Assembly (NCBI RefSeq): GCF_002979775.1
Contig: NZ_PCPR01000018.1
Coordinates: 1-64,000 of the forward strand
Reading direction: 5' to 3'
DNA: 64,000 bases
From: Arthrobacter sp. MYb23
GTDB taxonomy: Bacteria; Actinomycetota; Actinomycetes; Actinomycetales; Micrococcaceae
A program made the position numbers and the translations under genes. The notes under the pieces are model-generated. The model was not told the origin of the DNA and did not search any database. It saw only the letters and a list, made by a program, of their open reading frames with translations. Below, in pieces: positions 34,262 to 41,766 of the stretch. Position 1 is the stretch's first letter, and each line of letters begins with the position of its first letter.

Positions 34262-34295
34262 ATTGACCGTACATTTAATCAAATGACCGGTCAAT
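34262..34295. promoter_or_regulatory. Long inverted repeat, probable GntR operator
   Basis: Arms ATTGACCGTACATTT (34262-34276) and AAATGACCGGTCAAT (34281-34295) are inverted copies with two mismatches in 15 bp and a 4-nt spacer. It abuts the regulator's start codon, the expected place for autoregulation. Confidence 0.65.
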
Positions 34296-34431
34296 AGTTT
34301 TCTGACAAAATTTGTATGCCACGTCACACGGAGTCTGTCCAGCTGAGGGCATGGCTGTATCAGCAAACGGCGGGGCAGCATCTGTAGTAGCTGCTGTCTC
34401 CAGGTCCGCCTGAGGCAGGGGCTACAAGCAG

Positions 34432-34453
34432 AAGAGCGATCAGCGCCGCTCTT
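34432..34453 (-). terminator. Hairpin at the end of the LacI gene
   Basis: AAGAGCG (34432-34438) pairs with CGCTCTT (34447-34453) around an 8-nt loop. It overlaps the TAA of the minus-strand LacI gene, and only a broken T-rich stretch follows. It is a weak terminator candidate. Confidence 0.4.
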
Positions 34454-35501
34454 ACTGCGGAGGCTGAGCCATTTCAAACCGCTCGGATACAATTTCCGGC
34501 GCCACTTCCCCCGTGCCTCGTTGGACCAAATGGCTGGGGAGAATGATGGTTCGTGCCGGCAAGTCCGGCTGGGCAATCCTGTCGATGGCGAGTTTGGCCG
34601 CTTGCCTACCGACCTCTTCGGGGTCCCGGACAAGCGCACTGACGCTCAGTCCGGCGGAGAGTTCGCTTTCGTCGAGGGCAATGAAAGCCAGTTTCCGGTT
34701 ATTCTCCAGACGGTCCAACAGCACCCCAGTGCTGATGCCGAGGTTCAGAGCCAGGACAGCAGTGGGTGGCGAAGGAAGATCCATCAGATGGGCCATTGCC
34801 GAACGCGCCTGGGCTGAGGTGATGAGATTGTCAACCACCAGCTCCGGATCCTCCCCCAGACCTCGTTTTGCCAAGGCCATCCTGTACCCACTCAGGCGCT
34901 GCGTTGCACGGAAGGAGCTACTTTGCCCAGCCAGGGCGGCTATTCTGCGGTGGCCAAGGTCGAGCAGCTGATTGGTTGCCTCTTCGACGCCGCGGTCGTC
35001 GTCGGTCATGACCACATCCGCATCGAGGCCGCCGGCGGGCCGGCCGACGAGAATGACGGGCGTGCCGAAGAGATGGCCGGGGTTGAGGAATTCCCGCTCC
35101 TCGCCGTCAGGCATCACCATGAGAGCACTGACCCTGCGGTCGATCATGGCCCGTGCCAGTTCGGGCTCGCGGGAAGGGTCCTCGTCCGTGGAGCCGATGA
35201 GGAGCTGCAGCCCGGCGTTTCGCAGTTCCTTTTCGGCACCCGCGGCGACACCAGCCTGATACATGTTGGTGAACGTGGACATGACAAGGCCGACCGCTCC
35301 GGTCCGGTTCCCATGGCGTAGATCTCTTGCCATGGGATTGGGCCGATAGCCCAGTTGCTCGACGGCCGCCATGACCCTGTCCCGCGTTTCCGGGATGACT
35401 TTCTCCGAGTCTTGCAGAACCCTGGTCACGGTTGCGGTACTGACGCCGGCAAGCACGGCAACATCCTTGACCGTGACGCGGTGTTGCTCAATCCCTGCCA
35501 T
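34452..35501 (-). CDS. LacI-family transcriptional repressor
   Basis: This 349-residue regulator has the HTH VTVKDVAVLAGVSTATVTRVLQDSEKVIPETRDRVMAAVEQLGYRPNPMARDLRHG and a sugar-binding-like effector domain with GLVMSTFTNMYQAGVAAGAEKEL and QLLDLGHRRIAALAGQSSSFRATQRLSGYR. The ATG at 35501 has GAGGGGG upstream and is preferred to two earlier starts that lie within the operator region. It is divergent from the lyase/ABC operon. Three similar 16-bp sites at 35534, 35558 and 35601 probably are its operators. Confidence 0.88.
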   Translation of the reverse strand: MAGIEQHRVTVKDVAVLAGVSTATVTRVLQDSEKVIPETRDRVMAAVEQLGYRPNPMARDLRHGNRTGAVGLVMSTFTNMYQAGVAAGAEKELRNAGLQLLIGSTDEDPSREPELARAMIDRRVSALMVMPDGEEREFLNPGHLFGTPVILVGRPAGGLDADVVMTDDDRGVEEATNQLLDLGHRRIAALAGQSSSFRATQRLSGYRMALAKRGLGEDPELVVDNLITSAQARSAMAHLMDLPSPPTAVLALNLGISTGVLLDRLENNRKLAFIALDESELSAGLSVSALVRDPEEVGRQAAKLAIDRIAQPDLPARTIILPSHLVQRGTGEVAPEIVSERFEMAQPPQ

Positions 35502-35533
35502 TCCAGCCCCCTCAATGCCTGATGTTTCTCCTA

Positions 35534-35549
35534 GTGTAATCGTCGACAT
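35534..35549. promoter_or_regulatory. LacI operator copy 1
   Basis: GTGTAATCGTCGACAT fits a consensus RTGT-N4-CG-like 16-mer ending ACAT shared with two further copies in this 200-bp promoter region. The next copy is exactly 24 bp away. Confidence 0.6.
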
Positions 35550-35557
35550 CAAATTCC

Positions 35558-35573
35558 ATGTAATCGTTGACAT
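35558..35573. promoter_or_regulatory. LacI operator copy 2
   Basis: ATGTAATCGTTGACAT differs from the copy at 35534 at two positions and is spaced 24 bp from it, the same spacing as the two operators of the other LacI system at 26956 and 26980. Confidence 0.6.
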
Positions 35574-35600
35574 CGGATTCTCAGTGGCCTAATACTGATG

Positions 35601-35616
35601 ATGTTGACGTTTACAT
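35601..35616. promoter_or_regulatory. LacI operator copy 3, close to the lyase promoter
   Basis: ATGTTGACGTTTACAT has the outer ATGT/ACAT arms of the other two copies. In reverse complement it reads ATGTAAACGTCAACAT, matching copy 2 at most positions. It also contains TTGAC, so it may overlap a -35 element. Confidence 0.55.
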
Positions 35617-35633
35617 TGATCTAGGGAGAGCAA

Positions 35634-35702
35634 ATGTCCTTTCGGACAGGTACTGAGTCCGGCACCGTGGCCGACGAATCAGCGACGGCGGAACGACCAT
35701 GA
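35634..35702 (+). CDS. 22-codon leader ORF coupled to the lyase gene
   Basis: ATG at 35634 with GGGAGAG just upstream opens a frame beginning MSFRTGTESG and ending ESATAERP. Its TGA (35700-35702) overlaps the ATG of the lyase gene (ATGA). The small peptide has no recognised family. The arrangement suggests a translational coupling leader, because the lyase itself has no good ribosome site. It could also be chance. Confidence 0.45.
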   Translation: MSFRTGTESGTVADESATAERP

Positions 35703-37186
35703 GGGCCACTCTGACTGACGGCCGTCTTGGTGCCCGCCCCTCACCTGCTTTGGTGGAGCACGTGAACGGACTCGAGCTAACAGACGAGCTGGCCGGTGCT
35801 GAGGAATACGTCCTGATGGACATTGCCCACGCGCTGATGCTCACAAATCAGAAGATCTTCACGCCAGAGCATGGGCGGTCACTCGTGTCGGCGCTGCTGG
35901 CGCTCCTGGACGAAGGTCCGGGCAAGGTCCTTGCCGGAGATCCGGAAATTGGGACCATCACGTTGCAGATCGAGCGATACCTGGAGGATCAGTGCGGACC
36001 GGGTGGCTTGGACATCCAGCGGGCCCGCAGCCGCATCGACCAAAAGGCAACCGGCTGGCGGCTGATTAACCGCAAGGCGTTCCTTACCGTCCTGGCCGGG
36101 CTTGTGGAGCTCGGCGAGACTCTGCTGGACGCCGCTGAACGCTACGACAGCGTCCTGATCCCGGGGTACACCCATTTGCAGCATTCCCAACCGACCACCT
36201 TGGGGCATTACTTCAACGCCCACTACTGGTCGGTGGCCCGCAACCTCAGCCGTCTTGAGCAGGCCTATGAACGTCTCAATGAAAGCCCACTCGGGGGCGC
36301 TGCTTACAGCGGGACGTCCTGGCCCATCGACCGCGAAGCCACGGCCTCATATCTGGGATTCGACCGAACCATCCCGAACGCGCGCGACGCCGGCGCTGCC
36401 GCGACCGACGTCGGAGCTGAATTAGCCGCAACCCTGGGACTGGCGCTCTCGGGCATCAGCAGGCTCGCCTCGGACCTTTACTACTGGTCCTCCACAGAAG
36501 TCGGGCTGGTTCGGATCCATCCGTCCCTGTGCGGAACCTCCAGCATGATGCCCCAAAAGCGGAACCCGATGGTATTCGAGCGCATTCGGGGATTGGCCGG
36601 CAGTGCCGTGGGGTGGAGTGCCAGCCAGCTGGGCGTGATGCACACGTCCACATCTACTGACGTGGACCAGTGCTATGTGCACAACTTGATCCCCGGCTAC
36701 TGCCAGGAGACAACCGGAGCCATCACACTTCTGACGGAAGCCGTCGCGACTTTGGAGGTGAACGTCGAAGGGATGCGGCGCTCCGCAGGACGGCATTGGT
36801 CCACGGCCAGTGCCCTCGCCGACGACCTTGCCCTTACCCATGGATTGAGCTTCCGGCCAGCCCACGACGTCGTGGCCCGGTTTGTCACAGCCCACGAGAC
36901 CTCTGAAACGGAAGAGGGCAGCCTGCGTCCCGAACTTGCAGAAGCCCCGCTTCGGCAATACAGCCAGGAACAAATCGCGGCGGTACTTGATCCGGCCTCC
37001 TTCGTCGAAAGCCGCATCAGCTCGGGCGGGACGTCCAGCGCCAGGCGAAAGGAATTGGCTGCAGAAGCCGAATCTGACCTCCGAACGCACCGGAAATCCG
37101 TCGATGCCACTATTGCCCGGGCCCGGGAGGCTCGTGAAGGGCTCCTTCGAGAGGCGGCCGCTCTGGTTGGAGCCACTCCACACTGA
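35699..37186 (+). CDS. Argininosuccinate lyase-like enzyme of the fumarase/aspartase superfamily
   Basis: This 495-residue lyase has ArgH-type motifs: YTHLQHSQPTTLGHYF with the catalytic His region, and the signature GTSSMMPQKRNPM with serines at 281-282. Such enzymes eliminate an amine (or arginine) to leave fumarate. A biosynthetic ArgH would sit with argG. This gene instead leads a LacI-controlled operon with a sugar-type importer, which points to a catabolic role on an imported C-N-linked succinate derivative. Relatives that cleave aminopolycarboxylates such as EDDS are known in this family. The substrate here is unknown. Confidence 0.85.
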   Translation: MRATLTDGRLGARPSPALVEHVNGLELTDELAGAEEYVLMDIAHALMLTNQKIFTPEHGRSLVSALLALLDEGPGKVLAGDPEIGTITLQIERYLEDQCGPGGLDIQRARSRIDQKATGWRLINRKAFLTVLAGLVELGETLLDAAERYDSVLIPGYTHLQHSQPTTLGHYFNAHYWSVARNLSRLEQAYERLNESPLGGAAYSGTSWPIDREATASYLGFDRTIPNARDAGAAATDVGAELAATLGLALSGISRLASDLYYWSSTEVGLVRIHPSLCGTSSMMPQKRNPMVFERIRGLAGSAVGWSASQLGVMHTSTSTDVDQCYVHNLIPGYCQETTGAITLLTEAVATLEVNVEGMRRSAGRHWSTASALADDLALTHGLSFRPAHDVVARFVTAHETSETEEGSLRPELAEAPLRQYSQEQIAAVLDPASFVESRISSGGTSSARRKELAAEAESDLRTHRKSVDATIARAREAREGLLREAAALVGATPH

Positions 37187-37277
37187 TTACCCCCTGGCCA
37201 CGGGCCGCGAGCCCAAAACCACAGACACCCAAGTCGATACGACCTCGTAAAGCCCTCAAAGAAGAAGGAAGATCCTC

Positions 37278-38606
37278 ATGTTTTCAGTGCTATCTCCTCA
37301 ACGAAACCGGCGGCGTTTGGCCGCCCTCACTGTTGCTGCGGCGCTAGGTATCACCATCGCCGGCTGCGGTAGCGGCGGCCCTTCGCAAACCAGCGGCGCC
37401 ACTGCCACCATGTGGTCTCTCACCAGCGGCGACCAGCCCGTCATCAAGGACGCAGTCGCACAGTGGAATGAGAAGAACCCCGACAGGAAGATCACGGTCG
37501 AATTCTTCGCCTCAGACGCCTACAAGGCGAAGATCCGCACCGCCGTCGGTGCTGGCCAAGCCCCGACCCTGATTTTCAACTGGACCGGCGGCGTTCTGCA
37601 GTCCTACGTCGACAACAAGGCCGTCGAAGACCTCAGCGACCTCGTCAAGGAAAAACCAGATGTTGCTGATCGGTACCTGCCCAGCGTCCTTCAGAACGGG
37701 GTCATTGACGGCAAAACGTACGCCTTGCCGATGAACAAAGTGAACCCGGCAACCATGTACTTCAACAAAGACCTCTTGGACAAGGCCGGCATTGAGCCGC
37801 CAAAGACCTGGGACGACATCATGGCTGCCGTCCCCAAGCTCAAGGCCATCGGCGTCGCCCCGTTCGCACTCGGCGGGCAAACGAAATGGCCGGAACTGAT
37901 CTGGCTTGAGTTCCTCGTCGACCGCGAAGGTGGATCCGGGGTATGGGAACGCATCCAAAAGGGCGAACCAGACGCGTGGTCAGATCCTGCCGTGCTCGAT
38001 GCGCTGAAGAAGATTCAGCAACTCGTCGACGCCGGCGGATTCCAGGACAGCTTCGCTTCCACGGCGTCCAACTCCGGGTCGGAACTGGCCCTGCTCTATA
38101 CGGGCAAGGCCGCCATGTGCCTGCAACTCTCGTCGCAATTCCAAGCCATCAAACAAGGCTCGCCGGACTTCATTGCCAACGACAAGCTCGGTTACGCACC
38201 ATTCCCCACGATTGACGGCGGCAAGGGTGACCCCTCGTACACGGTCGGCTCCCCCGCCAACTTCTTCTCCGTCTCATCGACCGCCTCCGAGGCGCAGAAG
38301 AAGACCGCCAAAGACTTCCTTGCCAGCGGACTGTTCAATGACTCCTACACCGAGGGCATCATCAAGACAGGTGCAGTACCGCCGCTGAAGGGCGTCGACA
38401 GCAAGCTCGGCACAGCCCCTGACAGCGAGTTTCTCAAATACACCTACGACCAGGCAGCGAACGCCTCCACGTTCCAGTTCTCCTGGGACCAAGCCGTGGA
38501 CCCGTCACTGGCAGATACCCTACTGACCCACCTGTCCCAGGTATTCCTGAAGCAGGAAACCCCCGAGCAATTCGTTGACGCCATGAACGCTGCGAGCAAG
38601 AAATGA
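37278..38606 (+). CDS. ABC transporter solute-binding lipoprotein (family 1)
   Basis: This 442-residue lipoprotein has signal and lipobox ITIAGC, then a family 1 fold: TMWSLTSGDQPVIKDAVAQWNEKNPDRKITVEFFASDAYKAKIRTAVGAGQAPTLIFNW and GIEPPKTWDDIMAAVPKLKAIGVAPFALGG. GAAGGAAG precedes the ATG. It is 91 nt after the lyase gene and overlaps the next permease gene by ATGA. The family usually binds oligosaccharides, but the lyase context suggests a non-sugar or modified ligand. Confidence 0.88.
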   Translation: MFSVLSPQRNRRRLAALTVAAALGITIAGCGSGGPSQTSGATATMWSLTSGDQPVIKDAVAQWNEKNPDRKITVEFFASDAYKAKIRTAVGAGQAPTLIFNWTGGVLQSYVDNKAVEDLSDLVKEKPDVADRYLPSVLQNGVIDGKTYALPMNKVNPATMYFNKDLLDKAGIEPPKTWDDIMAAVPKLKAIGVAPFALGGQTKWPELIWLEFLVDREGGSGVWERIQKGEPDAWSDPAVLDALKKIQQLVDAGGFQDSFASTASNSGSELALLYTGKAAMCLQLSSQFQAIKQGSPDFIANDKLGYAPFPTIDGGKGDPSYTVGSPANFFSVSSTASEAQKKTAKDFLASGLFNDSYTEGIIKTGAVPPLKGVDSKLGTAPDSEFLKYTYDQAANASTFQFSWDQAVDPSLADTLLTHLSQVFLKQETPEQFVDAMNAASKK

Positions 38607-39526
38607 GCGCCCCAACACTGACGCGAACCAGGAAACCAGGCGTCAAGAGCATCGATGGCACCAGGGCATCACTGGCGTGGCTGACCGTTCCGGCGCTGGT
38701 GTTCTTCGTGGCCTTCGCCATCATCCCGCTCGGCGGAGTTATCGTCCTGAGCTTCATGCACTGGGACGGAATCGGTGAAATCAGCTGGGCAGGCTTCACC
38801 AATTGGGCATCCGTACTCTCTGACCCCTTGACCGGCGGATCACTGTGGACCACTGTCAAAGTCATCCTCATCAGCTGCGCCATCCAGATCCCCATCAGTC
38901 TGCTCCTCGGAGTCTTCACGGCTGGATTCCAACGCTACCGGGCAGTCCTTTCGGTCCTCTTCTTCGTCCCGATCCTGCTGTCCTCGGCCGCTGTCGCCCT
39001 GACCTTCACAGCACTGCTGGACCCCAACTTCGGGTTGAGCGGAGCGATTCCCATCGAAGCATTGAAGCAAGACTGGCTCGGCAACCCCGACCTGGCACTC
39101 GCCGTCGTGGTCTTCGTCCTGTCATGGCAACACATTCCGTTCCACGTCCTGGTCTACCAAGGCGGTGTACGGCAGATCCCACAGTCCCTCTACGAAGCGG
39201 CAAGCATCGACGGAGCCAACGTGGTCCAGCAATTCTTCACCATCACCGTTCCGCAGCTGAAGTACACCTTCATCACCTCAACAACACTGATGGTTGTCGG
39301 CACGCTGACCTACTTTGACCTCATCTTCGTCCTGACCGGCGGAGGCCCCGGCCACGCGACCACCGTACTGCCACTCTTCATGTACCTCGAAGGCTTCCGT
39401 GCCAACGACATGGGCGGAGCCAGTGTGCTCGGCGTGATCCTGGCCGTCTTCGGCCTCGGACTTGCCCTCCTCATTCAACGACTCGGTGGCAAGAACCGCC
39501 AAGCAAGCCAACTGGAAGGTGCCTGA
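38603..39526 (+). CDS. ABC transporter permease (MalF/UgpA type)
   Basis: This 307-residue CUT1 permease has LAWLTVPALVFFVAFAIIPLGGVIVLSFMHWDG and the EAA loop PQSLYEAASIDGANVVQQFFTITVPQL. Its start overlaps the binding-protein stop (ATGA), so the two are coupled. It forms the pore with the next subunit. No ATPase gene is present in the operon. Confidence 0.9.
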   Translation: MSAPTLTRTRKPGVKSIDGTRASLAWLTVPALVFFVAFAIIPLGGVIVLSFMHWDGIGEISWAGFTNWASVLSDPLTGGSLWTTVKVILISCAIQIPISLLLGVFTAGFQRYRAVLSVLFFVPILLSSAAVALTFTALLDPNFGLSGAIPIEALKQDWLGNPDLALAVVVFVLSWQHIPFHVLVYQGGVRQIPQSLYEAASIDGANVVQQFFTITVPQLKYTFITSTTLMVVGTLTYFDLIFVLTGGGPGHATTVLPLFMYLEGFRANDMGGASVLGVILAVFGLGLALLIQRLGGKNRQASQLEGA

Positions 39527-40413
39527 TGAGCCTCCGAACAGCATCAGCCCCGCGGGCAACGACGGGACCCTCCGCAAAAGCACCCCTTCGAAAGACGCGA
39601 AAGAAGCTCAACGTACCGGCCGGCGTCGCTGGGTTCCTCTGGCTCGCCGTCGTCATCCTGCCGATCTACTACGTCGTCATCACCAGCTTCAAAGACCAGC
39701 AAGGCTTCTTCGCATCCAACCCTTTCCTTCCCGCGGAAAAACCGACACTGGCGAACTACCAGCTCGTTCTCGAAAACGACTTCTTCCGCTACCTGGCCAA
39801 CAGCCTGATCGTCACCGCCGGCGCGGTCTTGCCAGCGGTACTTATCTCCTTCATGGCCGCCTACGCCATCGTCCGCGGCAGCGGACGGCTGCTCACCGGG
39901 GTCAGCCGCCTCTTCCTACTCGGGCTGGCCATTCCTCTTCAGGCAACGATCATCCCGATCTACTGGGGCATCACCAAGCTATACCTCTACGACAGCTTGC
40001 TGGCACTCATCCTGCCTGGGATCGCCTTCGCTGTTCCCGTCTCGGTACTCATCCTGGCCAACTTCCTCCGGGACGTACCCAACGAGCTCTTTGAATCCAT
40101 GCGACTTGACGGTTGCTCGGACTGGTCCATGATGTGGCGCCTCGCATTTCCCCTGATCCGCCCCGCAATCGTCACCATAGCCATCTACAACGCCCTCAAT
40201 GTGTGGAACAGCTTCCTCTTCCCGCTGATCCTGACCCAAAGCGCAGAAAACCGCGTCCTTCCGCTATCGCTCTGGGCCTTCCAAGGTGAATTCACCATCA
40301 ATACCCCGGCGATCCTCGCTGCGGTCGTACTATCCGCACTCCCCCTCGTCTTCGTGTATGTCGTGGGGCGCCGCCAGCTCGTCGCTGGCCTCACGGCCGG
40401 ATTCAGCAAGTAA
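39526..40413 (+). CDS. ABC transporter permease (MalG/UgpE type)
   Basis: This 295-residue CUT1 permease has the EAA loop PNELFESMRLDGCSDWSMMWRLAFPLIRPA and a final YVVGRRQLVAGLTAGFSK typical of MalG-like subunits. The start overlaps the previous stop by one base (TGATG). It is the last gene of the LacI-controlled unit; a strong terminator lies 107 nt downstream. Confidence 0.9.
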   Translation: MSLRTASAPRATTGPSAKAPLRKTRKKLNVPAGVAGFLWLAVVILPIYYVVITSFKDQQGFFASNPFLPAEKPTLANYQLVLENDFFRYLANSLIVTAGAVLPAVLISFMAAYAIVRGSGRLLTGVSRLFLLGLAIPLQATIIPIYWGITKLYLYDSLLALILPGIAFAVPVSVLILANFLRDVPNELFESMRLDGCSDWSMMWRLAFPLIRPAIVTIAIYNALNVWNSFLFPLILTQSAENRVLPLSLWAFQGEFTINTPAILAAVVLSALPLVFVYVVGRRQLVAGLTAGFSK

Positions 40414-40519
40414 CTGCCAGAGTGCGTCCGGCAGGTCTTCAGCGAGAACACAGGACATCCCGCAGCCCCACCGCCCGCAGAACACGGCTGGCAACAGCAG
40501 GCCACGACAGGGCTGACCA

Positions 40520-40556
40520 GCGGCCTTCCACCTCCACGGTGGAAGGCCGCTTTTTT
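40520..40556 (+). terminator. Strong rho-independent terminator of the lyase/ABC operon
   Basis: A perfect 13-bp GC-rich stem, GCGGCCTTCCACC with GGTGGAAGGCCGC (40520-40532 and 40538-40550), has a 5-nt loop and is followed directly by six T residues. It separates the lyase/ABC unit from the homoserine dehydrogenase unit. Confidence 0.93.
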
Positions 40557-40691
40557 GCCTTGCGGCGATAGTGCTGGAGTGCCCTGTGACGGATAGGACC
40601 GAACTGCCCGCATTTTTGGGCGTTTCGGCATCTCCAACGAGCCATTTGTACCTAGGAGACTGACACTCCCGGGACAGAGGCTTAAAGGACA

Positions 40692-40701
40692 GCAATATTG
40701 C
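40692..40701. promoter_or_regulatory. Dyad GCAATATTGC before the homoserine dehydrogenase gene
   Basis: A perfect 10-bp palindrome with AT-rich centre lies 19 bp before the GTG start, with CAG on its left and CCCTA on its right, which resembles Lrp/AsnC-type sites. The convergent Lrp-like gene at 44655 is a candidate ligand. This is an inference from shape only. Confidence 0.35.
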
Positions 40702-40719
40702 CCTACCAAGGAGATCGAA

Positions 40720-41766
40720 GTGACTACTTACAATCTGGCCCTGATCGGTTTCGGAGGCGTCAACCGCGCCCTGGCGGAACTCATTCGCGATGAACCGCAG
40801 CGCTTCGCTTCCCTTGGATTTGAGCTCCGCGTTGTGGCCATCACCGACCTTGCCTTTGGCTCACTCGTCCAGGGCGACGGCATCGACCTTGCCGCTGTTC
40901 TGGCCATGCCGCGCGGATCCTCTTTCGACGGGCTCCCGGGCGGCAGCTCCGACCCCCGCAACGAAGATGTCATCAAAAACAGCCCCGCCGACATCGTCGT
41001 CGAAGCGACTTTCACAAGCCCGGTCGACGGCGAACCGGCAGTTTCGCACGTGAAGTGGGCCATCGAATCCGGCAAGCACGTGGTGACCACCAACAAGGGA
41101 CCTGTGGCACTCCGAGGCCCTGAGCTGAGCAAACTGGCCGCAAACAACGGCGTCCGCTTCGAATACGAAGGCGCCGTCATGAGCGGCACACCCGTGATCC
41201 GCCTGGCACACAAGATGCTCGGCGGCTTGGAACTGAACGCTGTGCAGGGCATCCTGAACGGCACCAGCAACTACGTCCTGGGCCGGATGGAAGCTGGCCT
41301 GCGCCTGGACGAGGCCATCGCCGAAGCCCAGGACCTCGGCTACGCCGAAGCTGACCCCACCGCGGACATCGGCGGTTCCGACGTCCGGCTGAAGGTGGCC
41401 ATCCTTGCTAACGAACTGCTCGATGCCACCATCGATCCCGGTGATGTGGACACCACCGGCATTCAGGACATCAAGGGTGATGACGTCGCCCAGGCCCTGG
41501 CCAACGGCCTCCGCTGGAAACTGATCGGCGAAGCCCGGCGCGAGAGTGATGGGAGCATCGTTGCCAGTGTCCAGCCCATGGCCCTTGAAGCCGATCACCC
41601 ACTCGCCGGCATTTCCGGTGCCACCAACGCCGTCTCCTTCACCACCGACCTGCTCGGGGCCGTCACCGTCTCCGGTCCGGGTGCTGGTCGCGTCGAGACC
41701 GCGTACGCCCTCATTTCCGACATCATTGCCGTCGACGAATTCGTCAAAGGAGCCGTCCGTGCCTGA
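40720..41766 (+). CDS. Homoserine dehydrogenase without ACT domain
   Basis: This 348-residue NAD(P)-dependent oxidoreductase has the nucleotide motif LALIGFGGVNRALAEL, the TTNKGPVALRGPEL region, GILNGTSNYVLGRMEAG and EADPTADIGGSDVRLKVAILANEL with the catalytic Asp/Lys pair. Biosynthetic enzymes of this family in actinobacteria are about 430 residues with a C-terminal ACT regulatory domain. This one ends at the catalytic domain, so it should escape threonine feedback, as suits a catabolic role (homoserine to aspartate semialdehyde). GTG start with AAGGAGAT upstream. It overlaps the aldehyde dehydrogenase gene by 8 nt. Confidence 0.88.
   Translation: MTTYNLALIGFGGVNRALAELIRDEPQRFASLGFELRVVAITDLAFGSLVQGDGIDLAAVLAMPRGSSFDGLPGGSSDPRNEDVIKNSPADIVVEATFTSPVDGEPAVSHVKWAIESGKHVVTTNKGPVALRGPELSKLAANNGVRFEYEGAVMSGTPVIRLAHKMLGGLELNAVQGILNGTSNYVLGRMEAGLRLDEAIAEAQDLGYAEADPTADIGGSDVRLKVAILANELLDATIDPGDVDTTGIQDIKGDDVAQALANGLRWKLIGEARRESDGSIVASVQPMALEADHPLAGISGATNAVSFTTDLLGAVTVSGPGAGRVETAYALISDIIAVDEFVKGAVRA

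Noticed and set aside
35699..37186. Housekeeping argH
   Set aside because: The family motif fits, but there is no argG nearby and the gene leads a LacI-controlled operon with an importer, so the biosynthetic name was not used.
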